In this document: piece by piece, positions 9,661 through 18,365 of the stretch
How positions within the stretch are numbered: position 1 is the first letter of the stretch
How the letters are laid out: each line of letters opens with the position of its first letter
From: Pirellulaceae bacterium
GTDB taxonomy: Bacteria > Planctomycetota > Planctomycetia > Pirellulales > Thermoguttaceae
DNA length: 54,593 nucleotides
Direction: 5' to 3'
Assembly (NCBI GenBank): GCA_012744395.1
Contig: JAAYCB010000182.1
Location: 1 to 54,593, forward strand
Position numbers and translations under genes: made by a program
Notes under the pieces: generated by a model
What the model saw: the letters and a program-made list of their open reading frames with translations, nothing else
Databases searched by the model: none
Told to the model about the DNA's origin: nothing

Positions 9661-11145
9661 CTAGAAATCGAACTGCATGCGGATCAAGAAGGCGTCGAGC
9701 GGGACGTTCGGCAGAGGCGTTCCGGCGGGCGTGAATCGCTGGCGGACGTCGGTGTGGACGTAGTTCCACATCAGGCGGGCGTTGGGCGTGAGATACCAAT
9801 TGACGCCGAAGGTGTGGTCCGCCGCGAAGCCCGCCCCGAGCCCCGCGCCGGGATCGGTCAGGTCGAGATTCGAGTAGCGGTAGGCGAGCTCCCAGGCGCC
9901 GCGGCCGCTTCGGGAATCGCCGTCGCCGGAGCGGATGCCGAGGAAGTTGCCCAGCGGTTTCGTGCGGCCGAAGCGGCCTTCGCTGCGGCGATAGGGGCGG
10001 TGCTCGCCGGTCAGGAAGTAGCTGGCGTAGATATAATAGCCACTCACGAAGGCGTCTTCGGCGCCGCTCTGGCTGAGGAAGCCGGCGACATATTCCGACT
10101 GGACGGAGAACGGCCCGAAGACAATCGCCACCTCGGGGCCGAGGAAATTGCCGAAATCGGCCGCGTCGATCCTGCCCGTGTCGAGGATCGTCGGGCCGAC
10201 GCCGTTTTCCGGCCGGCTCCGAAAACGCGGCTGGAGGTCGTCGAAGTCCCAGTAGCGGTACCCCAGGCCGAGGTGGACCAGGCCGCGCCCGCCGCTCGCC
10301 TCGTCGTACCAGGGCAGCCATGTCCCGCGCGCGGTGAAGGAGTAGCCGCCGTCGTCATTGGAGCCGAGGGGGACGGACTCGGTGTCCATGTGCCGGAATC
10401 CGCCGAACGCCCAGGTCAGGGTCTCCTGTTCGTTGTGGTTCAGCGCCATCGCGCCGACGTTCCTTGCCGGCGCCAGGGCGTTGGGCAGTGATCGTTCCAT
10501 GAACGTGATCGACAGCGTGCTGGTCAACTCCTCCAGGCTGAAGGGTTCTCTGAAGTGCCCCACGCGGACGGTGTTCAACAGCCGCAGATCGCGGATCTGG
10601 AAGTAGACGTCCTTGAACGCGGTGCGCTGCTGCCGCGCCGTTTCGGAAAGCAACTCGCGGTCGGCGAAGTCCAGCTCGATCTTGTAGCTGTAGACGTCGA
10701 ACATCTCCCCTTCGGCGTGCAGTCGGGCCGTGCGGAAGTAGACCGTGTCCTGCAAATTCGCCGAACCGTATCCAGCCGGAGCGGCCGCTGCGGCCGCCGC
10801 GTTGTCGTTGAACCAGACGCTGTCGAGGAAGACCCGCCCGCCGACGGTCACCGACGGCTTGGCGGCGGCCTTTCTTTTGTTTTCGGCCTCCTTATCGGCG
10901 GCCTTCTGGAGGGCCTTTTCCAGCGCCGCGACGCGCGCGGCCAGGTCCGCTGCGGTCTGTTGGCCGCCGACCGGTTGGGCGTCGAGCCGGCGATCGGCCT
11001 GGGAGAGCCGCGCGATTGGCGGCTCCGCGGCAAGCTGCCCACCTCCCCCGGACGGCTGGACAAGCTGAGCGTTCGCGCCGGTTGACAGGATGGCCACAAA
11101 CGCCCCGGCCAAGCAGGCGCACCACGTGCCGCTGCCTCGATGCAT
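9661..11145 (-). CDS. OprO/OprP-type phosphate-selective porin
   Basis: This 494-residue outer-membrane protein starts with a signal peptide (GTWCACLAGAFVAILSTGA, cleaved near NAQ). A short coiled coil follows (LAARVAALEKALQKAADKEA, about residues 64-95), then a porin O/P barrel with alternating strands, including VGHFREPFSLEELTSTLS and the typical C-terminal aromatic end MQFDF. Family members form trimeric 16- to 18-strand channels for anions such as phosphate or pyrophosphate. I chose the ATG preceded by GGAG (10 bases upstream); the longer frame has no ribosome site and puts the signal in the wrong place. The gene is divergent from the electron-transfer operon and shares a 591-bp regulatory region with it. 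Confidence 0.85.
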   Translation of the reverse strand: MHRGSGTWCACLAGAFVAILSTGANAQLVQPSGGGGQLAAEPPIARLSQADRRLDAQPVGGQQTAADLAARVAALEKALQKAADKEAENKRKAAAKPSVTVGGRVFLDSVWFNDNAAAAAAAPAGYGSANLQDTVYFRTARLHAEGEMFDVYSYKIELDFADRELLSETARQQRTAFKDVYFQIRDLRLLNTVRVGHFREPFSLEELTSTLSITFMERSLPNALAPARNVGAMALNHNEQETLTWAFGGFRHMDTESVPLGSNDDGGYSFTARGTWLPWYDEASGGRGLVHLGLGYRYWDFDDLQPRFRSRPENGVGPTILDTGRIDAADFGNFLGPEVAIVFGPFSVQSEYVAGFLSQSGAEDAFVSGYYIYASYFLTGEHRPYRRSEGRFGRTKPLGNFLGIRSGDGDSRSGRGAWELAYRYSNLDLTDPGAGLGAGFAADHTFGVNWYLTPNARLMWNYVHTDVRQRFTPAGTPLPNVPLDAFLIRMQFDF

Positions 11146-11736
11146 GTAGATATCTCCGCCGAGATGGACTGGCGACACAAGCGGCGTTGCCACACAAGTC
11201 CACCGGTTGGACACTCCCAGCGGGCCGGCGCCAGCCGTCATGCTCGAAACCACCGTAGCAGGTTATCGAAACCGCGCAGGCCGGAGCATCACGAGAACCG
11301 GCATAATGCGGCGCGGCGCTGCCGGAAAGCGCCGCAGAAACGGAAGAATCGATATAAATTGCCAGCGAAGGCGAGGCGATTCCCAAGCTGGAGATGGGGA
11401 CCAGGAGGATGGCGGTGGGAACCAGGAAAGCTGGTGCCTGGGGACCCGATGAGGGGGGGGAAATCGGCGAATCGCCTTGACATTTGCCATGCCGCCGGAT
11501 ATCCAAGAAGAGACAGATTCGGGGTCCTGGAGCGGCCGGCGTTGTACCTCAAGGCGACGGCCTGTTTGCCGGGAGCCCGATTTCGCCGAAATCTCGTTTG
11601 CCGAAATCTCGCCTGTTTCGGCCGGTCCCGCGGCCCATCTGTCGATCGGCGGCCTGGAGATGGCTTGGGCGCCATGCGTGTTCTCGGGCTCTCAGATTGT
11701 GGCGAGGTCCCCCAAGCGTGTCCTTCGAGAATCACA
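11146..11736. other. Divergent intergenic region between the porin and the electron-transfer operon
   Basis: About 590 bp carries presumably both promoters. It contains a degenerate copy of the GTTCCC palindrome (11379-11405, with a further partial copy to about 11447). It also contains a tandem pair of TTT(C)GCCGAAATCTCG units at 11581-11611, followed by another TTTCGGCC. No convincing gene was found; frames through it are shadows or unsupported upstream extensions of neighbouring genes. Confidence 0.5.
11581..11611. repeat. Tandem pair of 15-16-bp units
   Basis: TTTCGCCGAAATCTCG is followed directly by TTTGCCGAAATCTCG. The pair lies about 125-155 bp before the first gene of the operon. A tandem operator is possible but not shown. 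Confidence 0.5.
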
Positions 11737-13146
11737 ATGATCAACAAGGGAAGCGTCGAAATCGTGCTCCCCTCCGTTCTTGCCGCGCTAGGGGTCGTTG
11801 CCTTGGGGCTTTGGCTTAGTGTTGGCCGCCGGATGGAATTCGCGCCCCGCCTGCCGGGCGCGGACGGCGTGCCGAGCCGCGGCGATCTGGAGCAGGAACC
11901 GCCCCCGCAGCCGACCGGCCCGGTTATGCTGGGCGGCAAGCCCTCGTCGCTCAAGGGGAGCTGGCCCTGGTTCCGCGGCCCCCGGTTAAATGCGATCTCC
12001 ACGGGTGGCCCGCCGCTGGCGCGGACCTGGCCCGCGAGCGGCCCGGAGAAGCTTTGGAGCGTCGAGCTTGGCCCGGGCCATGCGGGCGCGGCGATCGATC
12101 AGGGCCGCGTGTTCGTGCTCGACTACGACCCGGCCGCGATGGCCGACACGATGCGGTGTTTCTCGCTGGACGACGGCGCTGAAATCTGGCGGAACAGCTA
12201 TCCCGTCGAAGTGGTCGAGAACCACGGCATGTCGCGGACCGTGCCCGCGGTCTCCGGCCCCTACGTCGTCTCGTTCGGCCCGAAATGCCACGTGGCGTGC
12301 TGGAGCGTCGAGTCGGGCGAGTGCCTCTGGCTGCTCGACCTGGTCGGCCAGTACCACGCCAAGGTGCCCAACTGGTACGCCGGGCAGTGCCCGCTGATCG
12401 ACGGCGACCGCGTGATCCTCGCTCCCTGTGGAGACGCGTGCCTGGTTGCCGTTGACATCAAGACGGGCAAGGCGGTCTGGGAATCGGAGAAGGCCGACAA
12501 TTGGGAGATGACGCACGTCTCGATCCTGCCAATGACGTTTGCCGGCCGGAAGATGTACGTCTATTGCGGCTCGGGAGGCGTGATCGGGGTTTCCGCGGAA
12601 GATGGCCGCACGCTCTGGCGGACCACGGAGTGGGTCGGCAAGATGGCGACCTGCCCCACGCCGGTGGAGATCGGCGATGGCCGGATTTTCTTCTGCGGCG
12701 GATACGCCGCCGGCGCCCGGATGATGCAGCTCAGTGCCGGCGGCGGCGGGCTGGAGATCAGCAGCCTGTTTGAACTGAAACCCAAGCAGTTCGAATCGGA
12801 GCAGCATACGCCCGTGTTTTACGAGGGCCATCTATACGGCGTCCGTACGAAGGCGGGTGGCGAGCAGCTTGTCTGCATGGACCTGGCGGGCAAGGAGATC
12901 TGGAACAGCGGCCGCGACAAGTTCGGCCGCGGCCCGTACATGATCGCCGACGGACTGATTCTCCTGCTCAACGACCAGGGCCGGTTGACTGTGGCGGAAG
13001 CCGCAGCCGACGCCTACCGGGTCCTCGGCCAGTTCGAGGTTCTCGAAGACGCCCACGACGCCTGGGCTCCGATGGCGCTTGCCGAGGGGCGGCTGATTCT
13101 CCGCGACCTGGTGCAGATGAAGTGCCTGCGGCTTGCCGCTTTGTGA
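11737..13146 (+). CDS. Membrane-anchored PQQ-type beta-propeller protein
   Basis: The 469-residue protein has an N-terminal transmembrane helix (VLPSVLAALGVVALGLWLSV, about residues 10-29), a proline-rich linker and then a quinoprotein-like propeller. Repeats such as VWESEKADNW, LWRTTEWVGKM and IWNSGRDKFGRG show the W-docking pattern of PQQ-like blades, and WPWFRGPRLNAIS is the usual planctomycete entry motif. Without the catalytic calcium/PQQ residues recognised, it is more likely a protein-binding or scaffold propeller than a dehydrogenase. The start is the ATG that places the anchor at the N-terminus; upstream in-frame codons continue through unrelated intergenic DNA. It is the first gene of a co-directional run ending at 22340; 38 bp separates it from the next gene. 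Confidence 0.8.
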   Translation: MINKGSVEIVLPSVLAALGVVALGLWLSVGRRMEFAPRLPGADGVPSRGDLEQEPPPQPTGPVMLGGKPSSLKGSWPWFRGPRLNAISTGGPPLARTWPASGPEKLWSVELGPGHAGAAIDQGRVFVLDYDPAAMADTMRCFSLDDGAEIWRNSYPVEVVENHGMSRTVPAVSGPYVVSFGPKCHVACWSVESGECLWLLDLVGQYHAKVPNWYAGQCPLIDGDRVILAPCGDACLVAVDIKTGKAVWESEKADNWEMTHVSILPMTFAGRKMYVYCGSGGVIGVSAEDGRTLWRTTEWVGKMATCPTPVEIGDGRIFFCGGYAAGARMMQLSAGGGGLEISSLFELKPKQFESEQHTPVFYEGHLYGVRTKAGGEQLVCMDLAGKEIWNSGRDKFGRGPYMIADGLILLLNDQGRLTVAEAAADAYRVLGQFEVLEDAHDAWAPMALAEGRLILRDLVQMKCLRLAAL

Positions 13147-13184
13147 TCCCTGACCCGCCCGATGAACAGTGCCCAGGAGGCCCC

Positions 13185-14264
13185 ATGACGAACCAACCCG
13201 CCGTCCGGCCCGCAGGTCTCGGTGTGATCGTCGTCGTCGCGACCGCCGCGTTGGTGGCTGGGCTGGCGGTTTGGCTGATCGACCGGTCGGGCGGCAGCGG
13301 CCATCGCCTGCCGGAAAAGTTTGTCTACCAGATCGACAAGTACAAACAGATCGACCCGGGCCTGCTTGCCTATGAAGAGGTGTTTTGCTTCGACTCGGGC
13401 CTGAAAGACGCCAGCGCGGTGGCGATTGGCCTCGAGGACAGGATCTTCGCAGCCGGAGACCGGTCGATTCGCATCTTCGACAGCCGAGGCGGCCGGCTGG
13501 CGGCGATCGAGCTCGCCGCCCGGCCGTCGTGCCTGGCGGTAGCGCCTGCGGATCATCCGCAGGCCGGCCGGGTGTTCGTCGGCTTGGGCGATCAGATCGG
13601 AGTATTTTCGGGCGAGGGCCAGCCGCTGGCCAGTTGGCCGCCGTTGGGGGAGAAGGCCATTTTGACGTCGATCGCGCTGGCCGAGGCGGACGTATTCGCG
13701 GCCGACGCCGGCCAGGCCCGCGTCCACCGCCTCTCCTTGGAGGGCGACGTGCTCGGGGCGATCGGCGGTCAGCGGGGGGGCAGGGGGTGGGCCCCGTTTG
13801 CCGTGCCCAGCCCGTTCTTCGACGTGGCGATGCACCCGGACGGCTGGCTGCGCGTCGTCAACCCGGGCGCTTTGCGGGTGGAGGCCTATTCGTTTGAGGG
13901 GAATCTGCAACTCTTCTGGGGCGAAGGGGGTGCGCGGATCGACGGGTTCTTTGGCTGCTGCAATCCGGCCAACATCGCCGTCCTGCCCGATGGCCGGTTC
14001 GTGACCGCCGAAAAGGGGCTCGTGCGCGTCAAGATCTACTCGGCCGACGGACAGTTCGAATCGGTCGTCGCCGGACCGGAGACCTTCGGCGCGGCGGCCG
14101 GCGCGGTCAACGAAAGCCTCTCGGACCACGAGTACACGGCCGTCGACGTGGCGGTCGACGGCAAGGGGCGGGTCGTGGTTCTCGACCTGACGACCGCCAA
14201 GATCCACGGATTTCAAACCAAGGCCGGATCCGGTGAAAGCGAGGCAGCCGATGGCAGTCGATAA
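13185..14264 (+). CDS. Membrane-anchored NHL-like beta-propeller protein
   Basis: The 359-residue protein has one N-terminal transmembrane helix (GVIVVVATAALVAGLAVWLI, about residues 12-31). Several NHL/SMP-30-like propeller repeats follow (IFAAGDRSIRIFDSRGG, VHRLSLEGDVLGAIGG, VVVLDLTTAKIHGF). AGGAGG lies 4 bases before the ATG, which decides the start. It has no catalytic signature. The propeller should face the periplasm. The gene sits between a PQQ propeller and the ferredoxin genes and overlaps the next small gene by 14 bp, so translational coupling is likely. Its role in the complex (scaffold, lid or docking module) is an inference. Confidence 0.8.
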   Translation: MTNQPAVRPAGLGVIVVVATAALVAGLAVWLIDRSGGSGHRLPEKFVYQIDKYKQIDPGLLAYEEVFCFDSGLKDASAVAIGLEDRIFAAGDRSIRIFDSRGGRLAAIELAARPSCLAVAPADHPQAGRVFVGLGDQIGVFSGEGQPLASWPPLGEKAILTSIALAEADVFAADAGQARVHRLSLEGDVLGAIGGQRGGRGWAPFAVPSPFFDVAMHPDGWLRVVNPGALRVEAYSFEGNLQLFWGEGGARIDGFFGCCNPANIAVLPDGRFVTAEKGLVRVKIYSADGQFESVVAGPETFGAAAGAVNESLSDHEYTAVDVAVDGKGRVVVLDLTTAKIHGFQTKAGSGESEAADGSR

Positions 14265-14478
14265 GGTTCAACCTCCGCCGCGAGCGGATCGCCGCGATTG
14301 GCTGGTGTCTGGCGCGCGCTGGGCCATTTTCGGGGCAATCGCCGCCGCGAGCGGCGGCTTGTGGCTGAAGTCGCGGAGGCTCCGGTGCGGCGCGGAGTCC
14401 CCGTGCGGGCAGTGCTCGCGACTGGGCGTCTGCCGCTTGACGGAAGCGGCCGCGGCGCGTCGAAGGGGGAAGGAGTAG
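14251..14478 (+). CDS. Small Cys-rich single-pass membrane protein
   Basis: This 75-residue protein has a basic N-terminus, one hydrophobic helix (WAIFGAIAAASGGLWL, about residues 24-39) and a four-cysteine cluster of the form C-x5-C-x2-C-x5-C (CGAESPCGQCSRLGVC), then a basic tail. It starts inside the end of the NHL gene and stops 5 bp before the ferredoxin gene, so it is locked into the operon. I do not recognise the family. Four cysteines next to a membrane helix, among Fe-S protein genes, suggest an iron-sulfur or zinc site at the membrane surface; with a basic N-terminus and no signal cleavage site, the side it faces is uncertain. Confidence 0.65.
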   Translation: MAVDKVQPPPRADRRDWLVSGARWAIFGAIAAASGGLWLKSRRLRCGAESPCGQCSRLGVCRLTEAAAARRRGKE

Positions 14479-14483
14479 TTGTC

Positions 14484-15083
14484 ATGACGTCAGCAACGAA
14501 CAGGCAGGATCGGCGGCAGTTTCTCGGCGGTGGAGCCCGCACGGTCGGGGCGATGGCGCTGGCCGGCTTCAGCGGTTTTCTGGCGGGGCGGTCGGGCAAG
14601 GCCGAGGAGACCGTCTGGCAGATCGATCCGGATGTCTGCACGACCTGCGGCAACTGCGCGACCTACTGCGTGCTGGACGAGTCGGCGGTCAAGGCCGTGC
14701 AGTGTTTCGATCTGTGCGCGATGTGCGATCCCTGCCCGGGCTACTTCGACCTCAGCCACCAGGAGCGGACCACGGCGGCCGAGAATCAGCTTTGCCCGAC
14801 GGGCGCCGTGCTGCGGACATTCATCGCCGAGCAAGCGGGCGTGCCGCGGTTCGAGTACTACATCGAGGAGAAGGACTGCATCGGCTGCGGCAAATGCGTG
14901 GAAGGCTGCGCGATGATGAACGGGTCGCTCTACTTGCAGGTCAGGCACGACCGCTGTGTCAACTGCAACCAGTGCGCGATCGCGATTGCCTGCCCGAGCC
15001 AGGCCTTCCGCCGAGTGCCCGCCTCCCAGCCCTACCTGATGAAGAAGAAGGCGCTGGCCGCCACGCAGCGGAGGGGCAGTTGA
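14484..15083 (+). CDS. Tat-exported multi-cluster ferredoxin (NrfC/NapG-like)
   Basis: The 199-residue protein has a twin-arginine signal (DRRQFLGGG followed by a hydrophobic stretch to about residue 35) and 17 cysteines in four groups: C52-C55-C58-C62, C74-C78-C81-C84 plus C104, C132-C135-C138-C142 and C158-C161-C164-C170. This predicts about four [4Fe-4S] clusters, as in NrfC, NapG and related periplasmic electron carriers that pass electrons between a membrane quinol dehydrogenase and a periplasmic partner. AGGAG at 14471-14475 fixes the start. The stop overlaps the start of the downstream NosR/NapH-like gene (TGATG), a tight coupling that supports a NapGH-like pair. Confidence 0.88.
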   Translation: MTSATNRQDRRQFLGGGARTVGAMALAGFSGFLAGRSGKAEETVWQIDPDVCTTCGNCATYCVLDESAVKAVQCFDLCAMCDPCPGYFDLSHQERTTAAENQLCPTGAVLRTFIAEQAGVPRFEYYIEEKDCIGCGKCVEGCAMMNGSLYLQVRHDRCVNCNQCAIAIACPSQAFRRVPASQPYLMKKKALAATQRRGS

Positions 15084-16411
15084 TGAGACGACCGCTCGGC
15101 ATCTTGTTTGCGACTGCCCTGCTCGGCCTGTTGGCCGCCGGGGCCGGCGCCCAGGACCTGCTTTCGCGCCCGGAAATCGACGGCCACGCGACCCCCACGG
15201 CCGAGTTTCCCGAGCCGCGCTCGGCGAGCCTGGAATATGGTGACGTGGCGGTGCTCGCGCTGGCGTTGGGCCTTTCGGTCTACTTGGCGCTGGTCCGCCG
15301 ATCGCGCCGCGGGCTGTTCCTGTTGGCGATCGGGTCGCTGGCGTATTTTGGCTTCTATCGCCAAGGCTGCGTCTGCGCGATCGGCTCGATTCAGAACGTT
15401 GCGTTGGCCCTGTCCGACTCGAGCTATGGCGTCTCGCTCGCAATCCTCGCCTTCTTCGCGCTGCCGCTGGTGGCCACGCTGTTCTTCGGCCGCACGTTCT
15501 GCGCGGCGGTCTGCCCCCTGGGGGCGATCCAGGAGCTGTTCGCCCTGCGGCCGGTCAAAGTGCCGCCTTGGCTGGACCAGGCGCTGGGCCTGGCGCCTTA
15601 TGTGTACCTGGGGGCGGCGGTGGTCTACGCGGCGACGGGCACGGCGTTCATCATCTGCGAATACGACCCGTTCGTGGCGTTCTTCCGCCTTTCGGGCAGC
15701 GCCAACATGCTCATCGTGGGAGCCTGCTTTCTCGTCATCGGCCTGTTCATCGGCCGCCCCTATTGCCGGTATCTCTGCCCCTACGGCGCGCTGCTCAAGC
15801 CGCTCTCGCGGCTCTCGCGGTGGCATGTGCGGATTCCACCCGAGGAGTGCATCAACTGCCGGCTCTGCGAGGACTCCTGCCCCTACGGCGCGATCCGTCC
15901 GCCGACGGTCAAGCAGTCGGTTGCGGACCGCAAGGCGACCCGCTTGCGGCTTGTCCTGCTCCTGGCGCTGTCGCCGCTGATCGTCGCCGCCACCGGCTGG
16001 GCCGGCCGCGGGCTGGGTGTCCCCCTTGCGCGACTCCATCCGGAATCGCAGCTTGCCGAACGGGTCCGCTTGGAGGAGACCGGCCAGGTGGAGGGGACGA
16101 CGGATGCCAGCGATGCGTTTTACAGCACGGGCCGGCCGCGCCAGGAGCTCTACGCCGCGGCGCTGGCCTTGCACGAGCGGTTTGCGGTCGCCGGGATGTT
16201 GCTGGGTGGATGGGTCGCGCTGGTCATCGCCGTCAAGCTGATCCACACGAACCTGCACCGCCAACGGACGGAATACAGCGCTGAACGAGGCAATTGCGTC
16301 TCCTGCGGACGGTGCTTCTGGTATTGCCCCGCCGAACAAGCCAGGTTGGGGTTGATCGAAAACGTCGACGTCGTGGTCAAGAGGCCGGCGGCGGAGAAAG
16401 GTGAATCTTGA
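15083..16411 (+). CDS. NosR/NapH-like membrane polyferredoxin
   Basis: This 442-residue protein has about seven hydrophobic segments. It has the twin CxxxCP motifs typical of NosR/NapH/CcoG-like membrane Fe-S proteins: FGRTFCAAVCPLGAIQ (C140, C144) and IGRPYCRYLCPYGALL (C228, C232). There are two ferredoxin-type clusters: CINCRLCEDSCP (C256-C266) and, after further transmembrane helices, CVSCGRCFWYCP (C405-C415). An extra CVC (C96, C98) sits near the start of a helix, as in the GCxCPxG pattern of NosR relatives. The N-terminal flavin-binding domain of true NosR is absent. The likely role is moving electrons across or along the membrane between quinol, or a cytoplasmic donor, and the periplasmic ferredoxin encoded just upstream. 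Confidence 0.85.
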   Translation: MRRPLGILFATALLGLLAAGAGAQDLLSRPEIDGHATPTAEFPEPRSASLEYGDVAVLALALGLSVYLALVRRSRRGLFLLAIGSLAYFGFYRQGCVCAIGSIQNVALALSDSSYGVSLAILAFFALPLVATLFFGRTFCAAVCPLGAIQELFALRPVKVPPWLDQALGLAPYVYLGAAVVYAATGTAFIICEYDPFVAFFRLSGSANMLIVGACFLVIGLFIGRPYCRYLCPYGALLKPLSRLSRWHVRIPPEECINCRLCEDSCPYGAIRPPTVKQSVADRKATRLRLVLLLALSPLIVAATGWAGRGLGVPLARLHPESQLAERVRLEETGQVEGTTDASDAFYSTGRPRQELYAAALALHERFAVAGMLLGGWVALVIAVKLIHTNLHRQRTEYSAERGNCVSCGRCFWYCPAEQARLGLIENVDVVVKRPAAEKGES

Positions 16412-16417
16412 GCAGCC

Positions 16418-18256
16418 ATGACTGAATCGAAGCCGCCGCAAAACGATCGCGAGACGCTTCACGTCGGACGGGTCGCCGCATGGCGCACGGCTGCCGTCCG
16501 CTCGTCCTATGTCGCAGCGGTTTTCATTGCCCTGGTCGCCCTCCTTCTCTTGTGGGACTTCAGCGGGCGGCTTGTCAAGGACCCGTTGGACTCCGACGCC
16601 TATCGGCAGCTCCGCGGGCAACTGGCCGGCAGTCCGGGCGATGCGGCCCTGCGCGAGACGATCCGCGCGGAGGACCGGCGGCTCCGCGAGGACTACTTTC
16701 GCCAGCGGCGATTTACCCGGACGGGCGCTTGGCTGGCCCTGGCGGGAGCGGTGGTGTTGCTGGTTTCCGCCAAGGCGGCGGTGACGCTTCAGCGCAAGCT
16801 CCCCGCGCCACTGCCAGCCGCGCCGCCGGACGATCGGGAGACGCGGGAGTCGAATGCCGCCCGCTGGACGGTGGCGGGCCTGGGAATTGCCCTTGTCGGC
16901 GCCGCGGTGCTGCTCCGCTGCACGATCCGGACGGAGCTGGCCTCCGTCACCGCGGCCGGTTCGCCGGGCGAGTCATCCGTGGCGCCCAAGGTCGATCCAG
17001 CGGCCGCCGGGCCGCCGCCGACCGCCGCGGCATCGACCGGCGCGCCCTCCGCGGCCCTGCCCTCGGCGGAAGAGATCGCCGCCAATTGGCCGCGGTTCCG
17101 CGGGCCGGGAGGCCTGGGGATTGCCCCGGCCATGGACCTGCCGGCGGCCTGGGACGCGGAGTCGGGCGAGGGGATCTGTTGGAAGGCACCGGTCTCCCTG
17201 CCCGGCAACAGCTCGCCGATTGTCTGGGGCGACCGGCTGTTTCTGACCGGGGCCGACGAGCAGCGGCGGGTGGTGCTCTGCTACGACGCGGCGGAGGGGA
17301 AGCAGCTTTGGGAGACCGCGATCCCCGCCACGCCGGAAAGCGAGGGCAAAGTGCCGGAACTCTCGGAGGACACCGGATTTGCCGCCCCCACGCCCGTCAC
17401 GGACGGACTGCGGGTCTACGCGATGTTTGCCAATGGCGACGTTGCCGCCGTCGACTTCGAAGGCAAGCTTGTCTGGACCAAGGGGCTGGGGATTCCCAAG
17501 AACATCTACGGCCACGCCTCGTCGCCGGCCATGTGGCGCGATCGCGTCATCGTCCAGTTCGACCAGGCGACCCCCAAGGATCAGCTTTCCAGGCTGATCG
17601 CACTGGACGCGGCGACGGGTGAGACGGTCTGGTCGACGCCGCGCGAGGTGGCCAACTCCTGGCCGTCGCCGATCGTGATCGACCACGAGGGGAGCCAACA
17701 GATCATTGCCTGCTCCGATCCATTCGTGATCGCCTACAACCCCGCCGACGGCAAGGAGATCTGGCGCTGCAAGTGCCTCCGGCAAGACGTCGGTCCATCG
17801 CCGACCTACGCCGACGGGATCCTCTACGTGACCAGTGAATTCCCCCAGATGACGGCGATTCGCCCCAGCGGGACGGGCGATATTACGGACAACGACGAAT
17901 ATGTCCTGTGGATCGCGGAGGACAATCTGCCCGACACGTGCAGCCCGCTGGCAACCGCCCGGCATGTCTACGTCTTGGCGTCGTACGGCTACCTGACCTG
18001 CTACGACGCCAAGAGCGGTGAGCTCCGCTGGGAATGGGAGTCGGACGACAGCTACACTTCGTCGCCAACCATGGTCGGTGATCTGATTTACGTCTTCGGC
18101 CTGGAGACCTGCGCGGTGATCTCGCCGGGCGGCGAAGGGGCGGAGACGGTGGGCAAGGGGACCCTGGGCGAAGAGTGCTTGACCACCCCGGCGGTTCACG
18201 GCGGGCGGATGTTCATCCGCGGCAAAGAGCATTTATTCTGCATCGGCAAGAAGTAG
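16418..18256 (+). CDS. PQQ-type beta-propeller with three N-terminal membrane helices
   Basis: The 612-residue protein has three hydrophobic helices in its first 180 residues (SYVAAVFIALVALLLLW; GAWLALAGAVVLLVSA; VAGLGIALVGAAVLL), then an Ala/Pro-rich linker, then a PQQ-like propeller. The propeller starts at NWPRFRGPGGLGI and has blades such as LWETAIPATPES, VWSTPREVANSW, IWRCKCLRQDVG and LRWEWESDDS. It starts 6 bp after the polyferredoxin gene. The helices place the propeller in the periplasm. As with the first propeller gene of the operon, the family is often non-enzymatic, so a structural or partner-binding role is as likely as an alcohol or sugar dehydrogenase role. Confidence 0.82.
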   Translation: MTESKPPQNDRETLHVGRVAAWRTAAVRSSYVAAVFIALVALLLLWDFSGRLVKDPLDSDAYRQLRGQLAGSPGDAALRETIRAEDRRLREDYFRQRRFTRTGAWLALAGAVVLLVSAKAAVTLQRKLPAPLPAAPPDDRETRESNAARWTVAGLGIALVGAAVLLRCTIRTELASVTAAGSPGESSVAPKVDPAAAGPPPTAAASTGAPSAALPSAEEIAANWPRFRGPGGLGIAPAMDLPAAWDAESGEGICWKAPVSLPGNSSPIVWGDRLFLTGADEQRRVVLCYDAAEGKQLWETAIPATPESEGKVPELSEDTGFAAPTPVTDGLRVYAMFANGDVAAVDFEGKLVWTKGLGIPKNIYGHASSPAMWRDRVIVQFDQATPKDQLSRLIALDAATGETVWSTPREVANSWPSPIVIDHEGSQQIIACSDPFVIAYNPADGKEIWRCKCLRQDVGPSPTYADGILYVTSEFPQMTAIRPSGTGDITDNDEYVLWIAEDNLPDTCSPLATARHVYVLASYGYLTCYDAKSGELRWEWESDDSYTSSPTMVGDLIYVFGLETCAVISPGGEGAETVGKGTLGEECLTTPAVHGGRMFIRGKEHLFCIGKK

Positions 18257-18365
18257 CCGCGGCAGGCGGCGCTGTAGAATTCTGTCGCGGCACGGTCGAG
18301 GCGGCGGCATTTCGATCGATCCAAATCGTGGTTTCGGGCGCGAACGTCGCGTGAAGGCCAACTGT

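Noticed and set aside
11737-13146. PQQ-dependent alcohol dehydrogenase
   Set aside because: The propeller blades match, but the calcium/PQQ-binding catalytic residues and haem domain of true dehydrogenases were not recognised, so only a propeller call is made.
14251-14478. Random antisense or overlap frame
   Set aside because: Rejected as random because of a membrane helix, a regular cysteine cluster, and close packing between two operon genes; kept as a low-moderate confidence gene.
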